Shown here: in pieces, positions 26,428-36,816 of the stretch
Layout of the letters: each line of letters begins with the position of its first letter
How positions within the stretch are numbered: the stretch's first letter is position 1
Assembly (NCBI GenBank): GCA_017163975.1
Contig: JAFFSR010000009.1
Location: 806,001 to 870,000 of the forward strand
Length of the DNA stretch: 64,000 nt
Reading direction: 5' to 3'
From: Anastatus disparis
Taxonomy: Eukaryota > Arthropoda > Insecta > Hymenoptera > Eupelmidae
Made by a program: the position numbers and the translations under genes
The notes under the pieces: model-generated
The model's input: only the letters and a program-made list of their open reading frames with translations
What the model was told of the DNA's origin: nothing
Database searches by the model: none

Positions 26428-27177
26428 TGTTAGGCAAATGTGAAAAGGGCTGAATTAGTGAAAATACAAGTTATTATAGAGTTTAAAATTCAAAATAAGT
26501 TCGAAACAATATTTAATTACATGTACAGCATGTACAAATATTGCATTAATAATTTTATTAAATTATAAATATCCAGCGATGAACAATAATTTTTTAAACG
26601 TAAAAGTATTACGTAGTTAAAAAAAAAAAGCTTCCTTTTGATTGAAAACGTTCATGCATTATTGATATTAATATCTTTTGTGGCTCTGTTATCATAAAAA
26701 AAATATTCTTGCAGAATATTTCATTTCAATTTATCAAACAATTTTAAAAAGCAATATTTCAAATATTGTTTTGGTATCGGTTATTAAATTTTCATTCGAA
26801 TTATTTTTAAAAATACAGTAAAGAAAAAAAAACCAATATTTAAATGAGTTAGAATAAAGTTTGAAATTTCGAAAATATTTTGTCGGTAAAAATTAGTGTT
26901 TCAAAAGATAATGTTTGTACATCGGATAAATTATTGTTTTATTTTAATAAAAATACCTAAAAACATTTTTTCTATTCCATTCACTGCATTTTAATCGTTT
27001 AATTAAAAATAGTAATGAAAAAAATTTCTTTTTAATTAATGAAAGCTGAAATTATTTGAAAGATGCCTTGAAAAAGTTGATTTACCGTCGCATGAGTAGA
27101 GATGCTTGGCTGTAAAATGCAAAGGCGAAGCAGAAAACCGCGCGCGGTATGCGAGCCGAGAGAGAAAGATGCTAAAG

Positions 27178-27193
27178 CAGCAGCAGCAGCAGC
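27178..27193. repeat. (CAG)n tract
   Basis: Five CAG units within a short frame that could read poly-Ala, without gene support. Confidence 0.85.
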
Positions 27194-27652
27194 AACTACA
27201 AATATATACTATGAAGATACGAAGAAAAGGGAGAAAGAGAGGATGAGGCTCGAGATAACGAGAAAATGCATGTATGTAGTTAAAGCGCTTCCAGTATATA
27301 CCAGGTATGCGACAGTTAGACGAAACTCCAAGAATTAATTATTGTCCTCACCTCTTTTGTTGTAATTACATTGTGAAACGCTGTCTATTTACCTCTTAAG
27401 CGCTACCACGTTATCTTTTTCAATATTTTCTTTTGTTATTTTACTTATTAAACAATATTAATTTTCTAAAAAATTTATTTTTCTTAATTAAATATCAAAG
27501 TTAAGGATATAAGCGTGTACGTTAATATTGCGATTAATTAAAAAATCTAAAATTAAATTGTTGTAGGTTACAGGTTAATGAAGGGTATAATGAATTTTAT
27601 TGACTTATTGACAATTAAAAGAGGTGCTTTTGAGAGAGAATGGCTGTAGCAA

Positions 27653-27675
27653 CAGCAGCAGCAGCAGCAGCAGCA
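27653..27675. repeat. (CAG)n tract
   Basis: About seven CAG units in noncoding DNA, with a CAA interruption at each end. Confidence 0.85.
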
Positions 27676-28037
27676 ACACACACTATAATTATAACGTCAA
27701 AGCAAACCGCAAAGTCTTGTAAGTTAACCAGAGTTAATCTTCTGGTTATAATTAATTAATTCATATATTAAAGGAGCTTTGCCGTGGTTATAAGTGGAAA
27801 GCTTACTGCGAAAGAGGATTTACGTTTACTACAGAATGGGGAAGTGTTTGAATTGGGATCAAGTATTATATGTAACTTACCAAAATAAGAGAATTATTTT
27901 AATCTTACATTTTTTACAGATTTTTTCAAGTACTCTGTTTATCTAATAATTGTCTTTTTATTTAAAAAATTAATTATGGTTGTAAGAAACTTAAAAAAAA
28001 CTATCAAACTAAACCAAATATGACATATTAATTATAA

Positions 28038-28180
28038 ATGTCCTTTGGCCGTATTTAGGTGGAATATTAATTGAGAACAATGTTAGTCGCTTGAGCTGAA
28101 GTTGCCGAGGTAGACTTCTGCTAAAGCGGCAAACATTGTTCGAGATTCAAATTTCACCTGAATAAACGGCCAAAGGACAT
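28038..28180. mobile_element. 143-bp foldback element (MITE-like)
   Basis: Starts ATGTCCTTTGGCCGT and ends ACGGCCAAAGGACAT, a perfect 15-bp inverted pair. Pairing continues inward (GGTG/CACC, GAACAATGTT/AACATTGTTC) almost to the centre, so the whole element can form one long hairpin. Confidence 0.75.
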
Positions 28181-28187
28181 GGATGAT

Positions 28188-28589
28188 TTTATGTCCGAAG
28201 TAGGCCGTATGAGGAACTATAACTTAATAGTTGAAAATGTTAATCCTTTTTTCAATACTATTAAAATTTAATTTTAGTTCTATTAGATTTTTTCTTTTGT
28301 TTCTTAGATTAACATTTTGTAATGAGTATAGCTGCTGTCGAAGCACGAGTCATTTTTTTTTCATTAACCTCTGTTCAATATGATTGCTCTTTGACATATT
28401 GAATGAAACATAATAGTATCAGTGATGCCATATTGATTCCTCCTGAGACATATTAATACTTAATATGTCTGAGAAGGAATTATAAATCTTGTATAGAGTT
28501 GAGCAGCACGCAAGAGACATATGTGATGCCAATACCAATTGAGCACGCCTTTTAGATACTGATACGAATACGGCCTACGAAGACATAAA
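28188..28589. mobile_element. About 400-bp foldback element next to the 143-bp one
   Basis: The left end TTTATGTCCGAAGTAGGCCG pairs with the right end at 28568-28589 (ATACGGCCTACGAAGACATA) with a small gap. Inside are two more hairpins: TTCAATATG/CATATTGAA (28374-28403) and AGACATATTA/TAATATGTCT (28446-28470). No open reading frame. Confidence 0.55.
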
Positions 28590-29911
28590 TAAATATAAAT
28601 ATATTGGTTACATAAAAGTATACTACTTTCAGTCTTGTTATGGAAACCTAAAACTCTTTGGATGCATTAATAAATAAAAAAACATTAAAAACAAAGAAAT
28701 AAGTATAAATTGCAGAAATCAATCAGTTGAAGACCAAAACATATTTTCCATATAATTTGGTCAATATTTTTCATTTTTTTCATGGTCTTGGTTAAATTAA
28801 ACTTGGAGTGGTATTTGGAGTTGGAATCAGTACAAAAATATTTGTATTAGGTCAATAAAATTAAAGAAGAACATTAATTTATCATCACTTTTTTATTAAC
28901 CGAATCCATTAATTATTTTATGTACTTTGTTTCATCTATCTATTTACACAAATTCATTTTTTTTTCTTATCATTAAGTATAATCGCAATTATATTAATTC
29001 GTATGCGCACTATCTTTCGTGAATCTGACAGCCAGTGCATTTCAACGAAAGATTTTGTTGTTGATGTTTTGCGATCGTGATTAATTTTACAAAAATTTTA
29101 ATTCGACGTGGCTCTTTAGTTTTTTTTTTTAAATACCACGTGATTTTACATTCGAAAATTTTAAATAAATTTTTATGAATGACTTGGCAGGAATCGCTTA
29201 CATTTTTTTCATTTGACATTCTTAATATTTTGATTTAGTTTAAACGTGTCTGCTTCTTTTTCAACGATAAATTTTTTTTTATGATTTTTTCTCGAACTAT
29301 ATAACTAATCAACTATACAATATGGATCATACAACTTTAATCGTATTTTTTTTTTTCATTTTAATATTTATGTATAAAACATTTGCCATTTATTTAACCA
29401 TTGGTTTAAATATTCTTTTTTACAATAAAAATTGGATATAAGAACCGTAAGCTCGAGAATTAAAAAAAGGTAAACGTTTTTAGAAAATCAGTCTTGAAGA
29501 AGAGGGTTTTGCGATATATATTTATCTACTCGTTCAAACGATAATTTTAAAGTATAGAATGAAAAAAAAAGTTTTTTTTTCATTGTATCTTTGCTCAAAG
29601 ATTGTGTTTTAATATTATTTACCTTTATCAGTTTTCATTATCATTTCGGAACTTACATTAGTTCTTATTTCCCTTGGAATTCGTATTATTTTTTTTTTTT
29701 ATACAACACTTTATATATCGTTCAGTTATTTTTTTTAAAAAACTTAGCCGCACAAATAATATGTATAACTCTAGGTATCACTCAATTCACCATTATGATC
29801 ACTGACTTATTTAAAAAGTTCAGATTATTTTCAAGTATAGAAGCCCGTACATGTAGATACACTTTTGAGTTCGATGTCTTGTTCCGTGTTGCATGGGTCG
29901 ATGGGTTTGTG
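28590..29911. other. 3' flank of the LRR gene, no gene seen
   Basis: AT-rich sequence. In the minus direction a canonical AATAAA lies at 29394-29389, about 520 nt past the stop, and an ATTAAA variant near 29606; either could mark the transcript end. An open frame at 29219-29010 (minus) is basic and low-complexity and I do not accept it as a gene. Confidence 0.4.
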
Positions 29912-30454
29912 CTACGAATTAAGTGCCGTTGTTCCTATATTGCTGATGAAACTTGGACAGGCATTGTCAGCTCTATCGCCGCTCTGCAGCGAAAAATGCC
30001 TGTAAGACATGTATTCAGGAGGATTGGGTGCTAATGGCTGTTCTCTCTTTACCGCTGCTCTTTGTTTTTTCATTTTCATGTATCCTAACACTGATATCAA
30101 CACAATAAATACAACAAAACCCATACAACTGCCGACAATCAAACCAAGACGACGAGTCAAGATACTTGCTAAACCACCTCGATCACCTAAGGTACCATCG
30201 CCAATAATTGAACTCGGCGCGTCCAAGGTGCGTACTTCCGTGCAACGACTCATAGGTGAATTTACCATTACCGGATGCGCCGAGCCTTCGATTACCTCAT
30301 CTTGTGATGCATTCCAGTTCCAAGAATTTATGTCTTCGGGAATTGGAGTACCCCAGCTACCCAAACCTAAAACGCAAATTAGATAGCGCGTGTCAGAGGC
30401 GAGTTTAGTCAGACGCACCGAGCGAGCCTTTGGGTCCAATAATTTGCCGCGCAC
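29912..30454 (-). CDS. LRR gene coding exon 4: rest of FN3, membrane span, tail
   Basis: Encodes residues 1235-1414 and the stop (TAG, 29914-29912). It begins in phase 0 at gtttcag|GTGCGC and completes the FN3 domain (SVRLTKLASDTRYLICVLGL, the usual L-x-P/S-x-T-x-Y strand). A stalk of about 65 residues comes next, then one hydrophobic span (LGLIVGSCMGFVVFIVLISV) stopped by KMKKQR, so the tail should be cytoplasmic. The tail has two tyrosines near EYMSYRHF that could be sorting or phosphorylation sites (inference). No GPI-type C-terminus is present. Confidence 0.9.
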   Translation of the reverse strand: MRGKLLDPKARSVRLTKLASDTRYLICVLGLGSWGTPIPEDINSWNWNASQDEVIEGSAHPVMVNSPMSRCTEVRTLDAPSSIIGDGTLGDRGGLASILTRRLGLIVGSCMGFVVFIVLISVLGYMKMKKQRAAVKREQPLAPNPPEYMSYRHFSLQSGDRADNACPSFISNIGTTALNS

Positions 30455-33400
30455 CTGAAACACATGTTTATCAAAGTTACGTTTTATTATTCATTTGGTA
30501 TTTTTATTCAATATACAGAAATTTATTTTTATTTATTTCGATACAATGATTTAAATATTAATATTTATCTTTTTATCATAAAAAAATGTAAAATTAAATA
30601 TTTAAATTTCTAGTTTGTCAATGTTCATGTAGGTATATATGTGAAATATTTTACTTTAAGTATTATGACCAAATAATAGTTATCTTGGAAAGTTTGAAAA
30701 TATATTTCATTTGGTATCAAAAACATATAAAAAATTTTAAGAGGTGAAGGTCAAAGTAATCAAAAGTTATGGAAGATTGATTATCATTTTTTAACTATAT
30801 TTTAGTCTAAAATTAACTTAATAAAAAGTAGTTATTTAATCAAAAGTTAATAAAATACTTTTTGATATCATTCAATTTATAAAAGTAATGAAACATAGGT
30901 TTTTCAGCTCATGTAATTGGTGGGAAAATACAATTTTCTAAATCCAAAAACTACCCAGGATAAATTTGCTTTGTCATCACTTTTTTTTTCATTTTGTTAT
31001 AACAAAGAATTGGCCTGCAGTCGAAATGAATGAAATAGAAATTCTAGAAGTTGCTTAATTTTGTAAAAAAGTCTGAAAAATTAGTAATTTTCTGCTGCAC
31101 TATGTAACTTCTGATTTTCCACAAAAAGTATTGATTTTTAGAAAAACTGAGTGAGGACATTTTCTATTGGAAATTATGTATAATATATTTGAATTTTCGC
31201 ATATCATTATTTGCTGAGCTTCATAAACTAAAAATAAGATTTTGAAAATTTTAATTTTTGTTTTGTTAAATTTTCATAGTACTTTGAATTTTAATCTGCA
31301 AAAATTGAAGTATATTAAATACATAATTTTTTTAATAAGAAATGTTCTTATGCATTTTTTTATTAAATACTTTTAGTGGAAAAAATCAGAAATCGTATGA
31401 TGCAGTCAAAAATAATTATTTTTTCTGATAAGTTTTGTTAAATTAAGTAACGTATGCCTCGTTAAAAGCATTCAGTGACTTGTGTTTTTTCACTTCTCAG
31501 GTAAGGTGAATAATATTTATATTTTCATAAAAAAATGTATGAAAATCTAGATATATCCTAAATCTTATTTTCAACTAAAAATATTCTATCAACTTTTGAC
31601 CAAAAGGTACTACTGTGTTTATTTATTTTAAATTTATTTTATTTTAAATTTGGTAAATATAAAAGGCAGTATTGATATTACTAATTAATTTTGTTTATTT
31701 TAAATATATTCTGATAAAATAAAAATAATTTAAATTATAAAAACTTTGTATATATTATGTTATTAAATAAATAAAACTTTAAAACGTTACTTTTTGTTTA
31801 TAAAGTATATAAGATAGAAAAAATATTTTTTTAGCTTATAGTATAGTTATATAACTTTGAAGTATCGCTTACTTCGTCGACATTGCCAAGAGCGTGATAT
31901 GCAACTTGATATCCATGTAGGCCAGAATGATTTCGACTCTGCCACGAAACGAGAACAGAAAACGGCTGAATGTCTTGAATGGCTAACTTGAGTACTAATG
32001 GTGCCGAACAGAATGCATGAGGGTCGAGATCGAGAAAGACTAAGCCTCGAAGTTCGGGCGGCTGCTCACATCTTAGTAATCCACCCTCAACGTCATTCAT
32101 TCCAACACTCCCACTACTGCTTTTACCGCGACCTCGACCCACTCCACCGACCAACTTTTGATGGTCGCGTAGCCACTCCCAAAGCTCTTGGGATTCGCAG
32201 CCGCAGTTCAAAGGATTCTCTAGAAAATGATAAACGAAAACCCGAATAGATGGATGAATGTTGAGAAGAAGAGGGATCTCTTAGCTGAAAAGGTTACTTG
32301 CATTTCAAAGTAAAATAGAATAAAATGAGCTGATCCTTTCAGAGTGTATACGGCATTTATATAATAAGACTCTATTTCATACATAATTTAGTTTGTTTTT
32401 AAAAATATTTTATAGTTTTATTCAATAATTTTTATAATAATCTCATTTATTTCATATCAATATTTATTAATTATATTATCATTCATTATATTGATCAAAA
32501 AAGTTAATATGATATGTAACAATATATACTATTTATGTGATCAATAATATTTTTTTTTTAATTTTATTTGTATAAAATAAATATATTTAAAAATTTATTA
32601 AAATTGTTTAAAAGAAAAAGATTTTTCAACAAAAATATTGAATCACTCTTTGAAAAACTAGTCATCAAGTTATTAAGACGAATGAAAGTAAAATTAGTTC
32701 AAGAAGTAATCAAAGTTACTATACTCACCTTCTGCCCTTAGGCTTCGTATCTGCGTCTCGAGAGGTCGAAAAGCATTGAGAGGCAGATTTTCCAAGTAAT
32801 TTCTGCTAAGATCGAGAAGTCTGAGCTTCTTCAAAGGTCGGAACGCTTCGCTGGATATTGTATTGATCCAGTTCCCGTAAAGATGAAGCTCAACCAAGTT
32901 GACCAAATTCTTGAATGTAACCTTGCCAACTGTTCGGATTTGATTGAAAGAGAGGTCTAAAATTTGTAAAGCTTTCAGATCATCTGGAAATTCTTCAAGC
33001 TCTTTTAGACGATTGTGCGTAAGATTTAAAATACGAAGATGTTCAAGACCTTGAAGCCTTTCTTGTGGTAATATATCAAGGCTATTCATACCGAGATGAA
33101 GCGTCAGAAGATTTGGTAAACTACGAAATACACCGGGGGAGACGCGAGATATGCTGTTTTGACTGATGAACAAATATTGTAAAGCAGGAAAGGCTTCAAA
33201 ATCTTGAGATGTTAATATCGTTAAATTAGTTCCCGATATGTGTATTTCTTGAAGTAAAGGATACATTGACTCTGACGGCACTTCATGGATTTTGTTTAAT
33301 GGATTTCTCGTCAGATTTAACCAGGTTAAGCCAGGAAGGTTTTGACCAGATAATGCTACGGCTGGTATTTGTCTAAACTTATTTTCCGATAGATCAACGC

Positions 33401-36400
33401 GGCGCAACATTGGTGAGTGTGTGAAAAAGTTTGCTGGAAGAGCATTAAGGTGATTGTGGCTGAGATCAACCGAAAACAATCGGGAAAGATTCGCTAAAGC
33501 GAATCCAGACATAGATTCAATTCTATTATGGCTTAAATCGAGCTCCCGCAAGTATTTTAGTCTAGATAAGCTTGCAACATCTACGGTAACTATATCGTTA
33601 TGATTAAGAGATAAAATTTCGAGATTTTTCGCACTTGCAAGAGCTGAGTATGGAACTCCGATAAGTTTATTATGATCAACATGTACTTCTCTCAACGACA
33701 ATAAATTATCAAATATTCCTGGCGGCAAAGTCCGCAAGTAATTATAATTTAAATGGAATTTTGCTAAATTAACATTCAGAGCAAAAATATTTTCGGGTAG
33801 TTGTGAAATGTGCACCTCGTCGAGCATAAGTTGCTGCAGTGATGGTAAACCGTTAAAACTATGCTCTGAAAGTTGACTGAAATTATTTCTGGAAGCCGTG
33901 AGAATTTGCAAGCCAGAAATATGAAGCCTTTGTAAAGCAGAAGCTGTCAGTTGATTATTTTCCAAATTCAAATCAAGTAGCTCAGTCAAGCCTAAAAATG
34001 CTCCATTTTCAATAGTCTGAATCGAGCAATTTTTCAAATTTAACTTTTTAATCGGAAGTGATTCTTGAAAAATGGCATCTTGCAAAACAGTCAAATGATT
34101 GTTTGCTAAATCTAATACTTTAAGTTTCTTCAAGGCTGTTAATGAATAAGGATCTAATCGTCGTAGACCATTATCTTGTAGGTATAGTTCTTCTAGCTCA
34201 TGTAATTCAGAAAACGTACGATCCGTTACGTGACTCAATTTATTCATGCTCAGTTCAAGAAATTTAAGAGCTTGCATAGGTTGAAAAGCGGAGTCTTCAA
34301 TTTTTGATATAGAATTATTGGTCAAATAGAGTCGCTCAACAAGTAGTAAATCCCGAAATAGCGGTGCTTGTAAATGAGTAAGCTTATTATGTCCTAACCA
34401 CATAATTCTTACAGAGGCTTGGCCACGTAGCGTGTTGTTATGTAAAACAGCTAAACCGTTACTGTCCAACTGAATGGAAACTAATGAACTACTACCCATG
34501 CCTGTTTCTGATGATAGTTGAAACACGTCACCTAATTCAGTAAGTTGATTTCCTTGAAGATTTATGTGCTGCAGACTAGTAAGGGTACTCAAAGAACCTG
34601 TTTCCATGCTAGCGATTGCGTTGTTTTGTAAATGAAGTTCTTGAAGAGCTGGAAGAGTTGCAAATATACCACGTTTTACTTCACTGATTTGATTGTCTTG
34701 TAAACGAAGTTCACGTAGCTTATCCAGTCTTGAAAATGTACCCACGTGCAATTCACGAATTCTATTACCATCCAACGAAAGAGAAGTCAACTTGTCGCAA
34801 TATTGGAAAAACTCTAAGGGTACCTTCTCTATATAATTATTTGTGAGATGTAACTGTTCGAGTTGACTAAGATTTGAGAGACCCCGTGCATCAATTCTAC
34901 GTATTGCGTTTTGTTGAAAATAAGCGACAGTTAAACTGACACTGCCTGTAAATGCATCACTAGGAATTTCAAGAATATTATTTTCAGCTAAATAAAGCTC
35001 TCTAAGTTCCGGCAAACCTGCGAATACACCACCTATGTAGTGAATATGATTGTGACTAAGTTCGATTGTCCGCAGACGTTCGTTGGCTTTGAATGTAGTA
35101 GAATCGAGAAAAACAATTTTATTGTGACTCAGATCAATTGACTCGAGATCTTTAAGTGATACAAAGGCATTTTTATCAACGTCCTCGATATTATTATAAT
35201 AAAGTGAAAGGGTTTGTAAAATTGGACAGGGTCTGAAACAGTCTTCACCAAGCTTATCAAAATTATTACTACTTAAATCAAGTATAAGTAAGGAACTCAA
35301 CAATGAATATCCATCATCTGGTAATTCCGATATTTCATTCCAAGCGAGTCTCAATGAGTCTAGACTCTCTAATCGTCTCAAAGATGTCATTGGAAAAATT
35401 TTAAGTTTATTTTCAGTCAGATCCAAATCTGTTAAAAAATTTTCAAGACCAGCAAATGCATATTCTGATATTTTTGATATTTGATTGCCTTTCAGACTTA
35501 ATTTCATCAGTTTCAAATTGTAGAAACAATATGACGAAAGATCTTGGATAAGGTTCGCTTCAAGATCTAAAGCTGCTAGCTTGTCAAGTATCGACAGAGC
35601 TTTTTGAGGAATTTGAATTAGGCGTCCAGAGACTAAAGCAAGAGACTCAAGACTGTCTTTAAGATTTCTAAAAGCTGATTCACTAATGTCGCGTAGCGAT
35701 GAATGTGATATCTGCAAATGCCTGATTTGTGAGCCTTGAGGAAATGCACTCTCTCTTAATATTTCTATGGACTTATCTAATTCATATACGCTGAGAGATT
35801 GAACAATTGTGTCTTCACCTGTAATAACATATTTTCAGTGTTAAAAATGGCTTAAGCTACTTTTTATGTTTTTATTGTATTACAATTTATTTATAAGAAC
35901 TTTAATTTATTACAAAATATTTCAAATACGTTTCTATATAAAATCTACTATTTTAAAATATTGATTGAAAAAAATCAATAAATATTAGGTCTTTTGTGTG
36001 TATTATTCATTATCTCATTGATTATCATCAATTTACATTAATTTTTATTATTTCGCTATGTTATAAAATTGATTTATTTTCTAAAAATTCATTAAAAAAT
36101 CTTTACTAAAAAAATTTGGTTGTACTCAACAAATATTTAATAAAATGATCAGAAATAAAATATTTATTTTAGTCGAAAAAATGTTTATAATAACATATCG
36201 TTACTTGATTTATCAAACTTTAAATTTATTCAAATTAACATTTATGTAATTGAAATAAATATTTACTTTTAATTATTTTAATAAATATTTATCGAATACA
36301 ACCAATTTTTTTTTATTATATTGTGAAATAACAGCAATTACGAAAAGTTTTTGTATAGAATTAAGAAGTAGATTCAATAATAAGTATTCATACTTTAAAA

Positions 36401-36740
36401 GTTTTTTTTAATAAAAAAAAATAAAGATCTCAACTATAAAAATCTACCTAATGAAATCGGAAATGTTTAATTTACCAGCTGAATTCATGACACCAAGTAA
36501 AGTGGATTTAAGGGTGTCTTCAGAAGCGCCAGCACACTCGAGAAAAAGTCCATCTTCGAAGTTGTAACAAGGACATCCGGGAATTAACTCAGAAGGCGGG
36601 CATTCTACTGCTTGAGCCTTAGTTTCGGTTAAGAAAAAGGACGGAATTAAGAGAAGGAGGGCCAAAAGTATTGCATTAACGAAACAACGTGCTTGGAAGC
36701 ACGCCCGTTTTCCTTCTCCGTACGAGACTTGGGTCGTCAT
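29912..36740 (-). CDS. Chaoptin-like LRR-FN3 transmembrane protein (whole gene, 4 coding exons)
   Basis: Probable cell-surface adhesion or receptor protein. Coding exons in transcript order are 36740-36476, 35818-32729, 32219-31873 and 30454-29912; joined they give 1414 codons plus a TAG stop. Every intron starts GT and ends AG, and phases match (1, 1, 0). Predicted order: signal peptide (about 1-44), cysteine-rich N-cap (Cys 47, 56, 58, 69), about 41 LRRs of mostly 24 residues (about 110-1115), LRR C-cap (about 1119-1185), one fibronectin III domain (about 1187-1270), membrane span (about 1337-1359) and a cytoplasmic tail of about 55 residues. The start ATG at 36740 has A at -3 and an in-frame TGA four codons upstream. 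Known family: Drosophila Chaoptin has about 41 LRRs but is GPI-anchored; this protein has FN3 and a transmembrane span instead, so it is probably a relative and not the direct orthologue. Ligand and tissue cannot be read from the sequence. Confidence 0.9.
30455..31872 (-). other. LRR gene intron 3
   Basis: 1418-nt AT-rich intron, GTAAGC to gtttcag, splitting the FN3 domain. I see no open frame, RNA gene or clear repeat in it. Confidence 0.88.
31873..32219 (-). CDS. LRR gene coding exon 3: LRR C-cap and first half of FN3
   Basis: Encodes residues 1119 (split) to 1234. It opens with ENPLNCGCESQELWEWL, the hallmark of an LRR C-terminal cap (NPxxCxCxxxxLxxWL), and the later cysteines (LRCEQPPEL and DPHAFC) complete a four-Cys cap. 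Between them is a Gly/Ser-rich insertion (GVGRGRGKSSSGSVG) unusual for this cap. The first strands of a fibronectin III domain follow (FSVLVSWQSRNHSG, GYQVAYHAL). Acceptor ttttctag|AG and donor GAA|GTAAGC are clean. The codon split with exon 2 is G+AG (Glu). Confidence 0.9.
32220..32728 (-). other. LRR gene intron 2
   Basis: 509-nt AT-rich intron, GTGAGT to ttttctag. It contains nothing recognisable beyond poly-T and short A/T repeats. Confidence 0.88.
32729..35818 (-). CDS. LRR gene coding exon 2: leucine-rich repeat array
   Basis: A single 3090-nt exon with no interruption encodes residues 90-1118. By eye it holds about 41 LRRs of the pattern LxxLxLxxNxLxxLxxxxFxxL, mostly 23-24 residues long, with one longer unit around SSETGMGSS. 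The repeats look like the extracellular typical class (LDLSHN, LHLTNN, LYLQDN motifs). The acceptor is ttattacag|GTGAAG at 35819/35818 and the donor GAAG|GTGAGT at 32729/32728. The exon extends about 100 nt upstream of the first obvious in-frame Leu codon; that stretch (VYELDKSIEILRESAF) is open and reads as the first LRR edge, which supports the acceptor. Confidence 0.92.
35819..36475 (-). other. LRR gene intron 1 with a foldback repeat
   Basis: 657-nt intron, GTAAAT to ttacag, very AT-rich. Its centre (about 36108-36313) is a palindromic element listed separately. No conserved-looking coding stretch is seen. Confidence 0.85.
36108..36313. repeat. Foldback (MITE-like) element in intron 1
   Basis: The left arm runs from TTGGTTGTA at 36116 and the right arm ends with TACAACCAA at 36305. 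The arms pair for roughly 60 nt with scattered mismatches and weaker pairing inward, making a hairpin of about 190-206 bp. This is the form of a non-autonomous DNA transposon. No target duplication could be fixed because the flanks are runs of A and T. Confidence 0.6.
36476..36740 (-). CDS. LRR gene coding exon 1: signal peptide and N-cap
   Basis: Encodes residues 1-88 plus the first base of codon 89. About 20 mostly polar residues come before a hydrophobic core (AILLALLLLIPSFFL), then a plausible cleavage after KAQA, which fits a signal peptide. The motif CPPSELIPGCPCYNFEDG follows, a CxnCxC pattern typical of an LRR N-terminal cap, with a fourth Cys at 69. The donor reads G|GTAAAT at 36476/36475. 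Reading past it gives only 11 more residues before a stop. Joining G to the next exon's GT makes a Gly codon and keeps the frame; a donor further on (AG|GTAGAT) would create a stop. Confidence 0.88.
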
Positions 36741-36816
36741 CGTGTGGCGTCACATCACATCCAGTGTACTTCCGGAATCTTCCCTCAATATATACCCTTA
36801 TCTTTAAAATCCACTT
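36741..36816 (-). other. 5' untranslated part of LRR gene exon, bounded by a splice acceptor
   Basis: On the minus strand a T-rich tract ends in tttgtttgtttcag at 36817, a strong-looking 3' splice site. That would make 36816-36741 untranslated leader joined to an unseen upstream exon. A TATATA-like run lies at about 36796-36786, so a promoter inside this stretch is the alternative. Two overlapping start-stop uORFs occur at 36760-36750. Confidence 0.5.
36750..36760 (-). promoter_or_regulatory. Tandem start-stop uORFs (AUGUGAUGUGA)
   Basis: The leader contains ATGTGATGTGA, read as two overlapping ATG-TGA units, ending 9 nt before the main ATG. Each is a complete uORF of one codon. Start-stop elements are known to stall or divert ribosomes in animals; an effect here is inference and depends on where transcription starts. 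Confidence 0.45.

Larger units (their letters stand above)
24987..28037. other. Noncoding region
   Basis: AT-rich with a more complex stretch at 25620-25970, a (GA)n tract and two CAG-type triplet tracts. No gene is supported. Confidence 0.55.

Noticed and set aside
29591..30386. Plus-strand open frames (29591-30034 and 30009-30386)
   Set aside because: They are antisense to exon 4 of the LRR gene and its 3' flank and have no domain.
31998..32249. Plus-strand open frame of 83 codons
   Set aside because: Antisense to exon 3 of the LRR gene.
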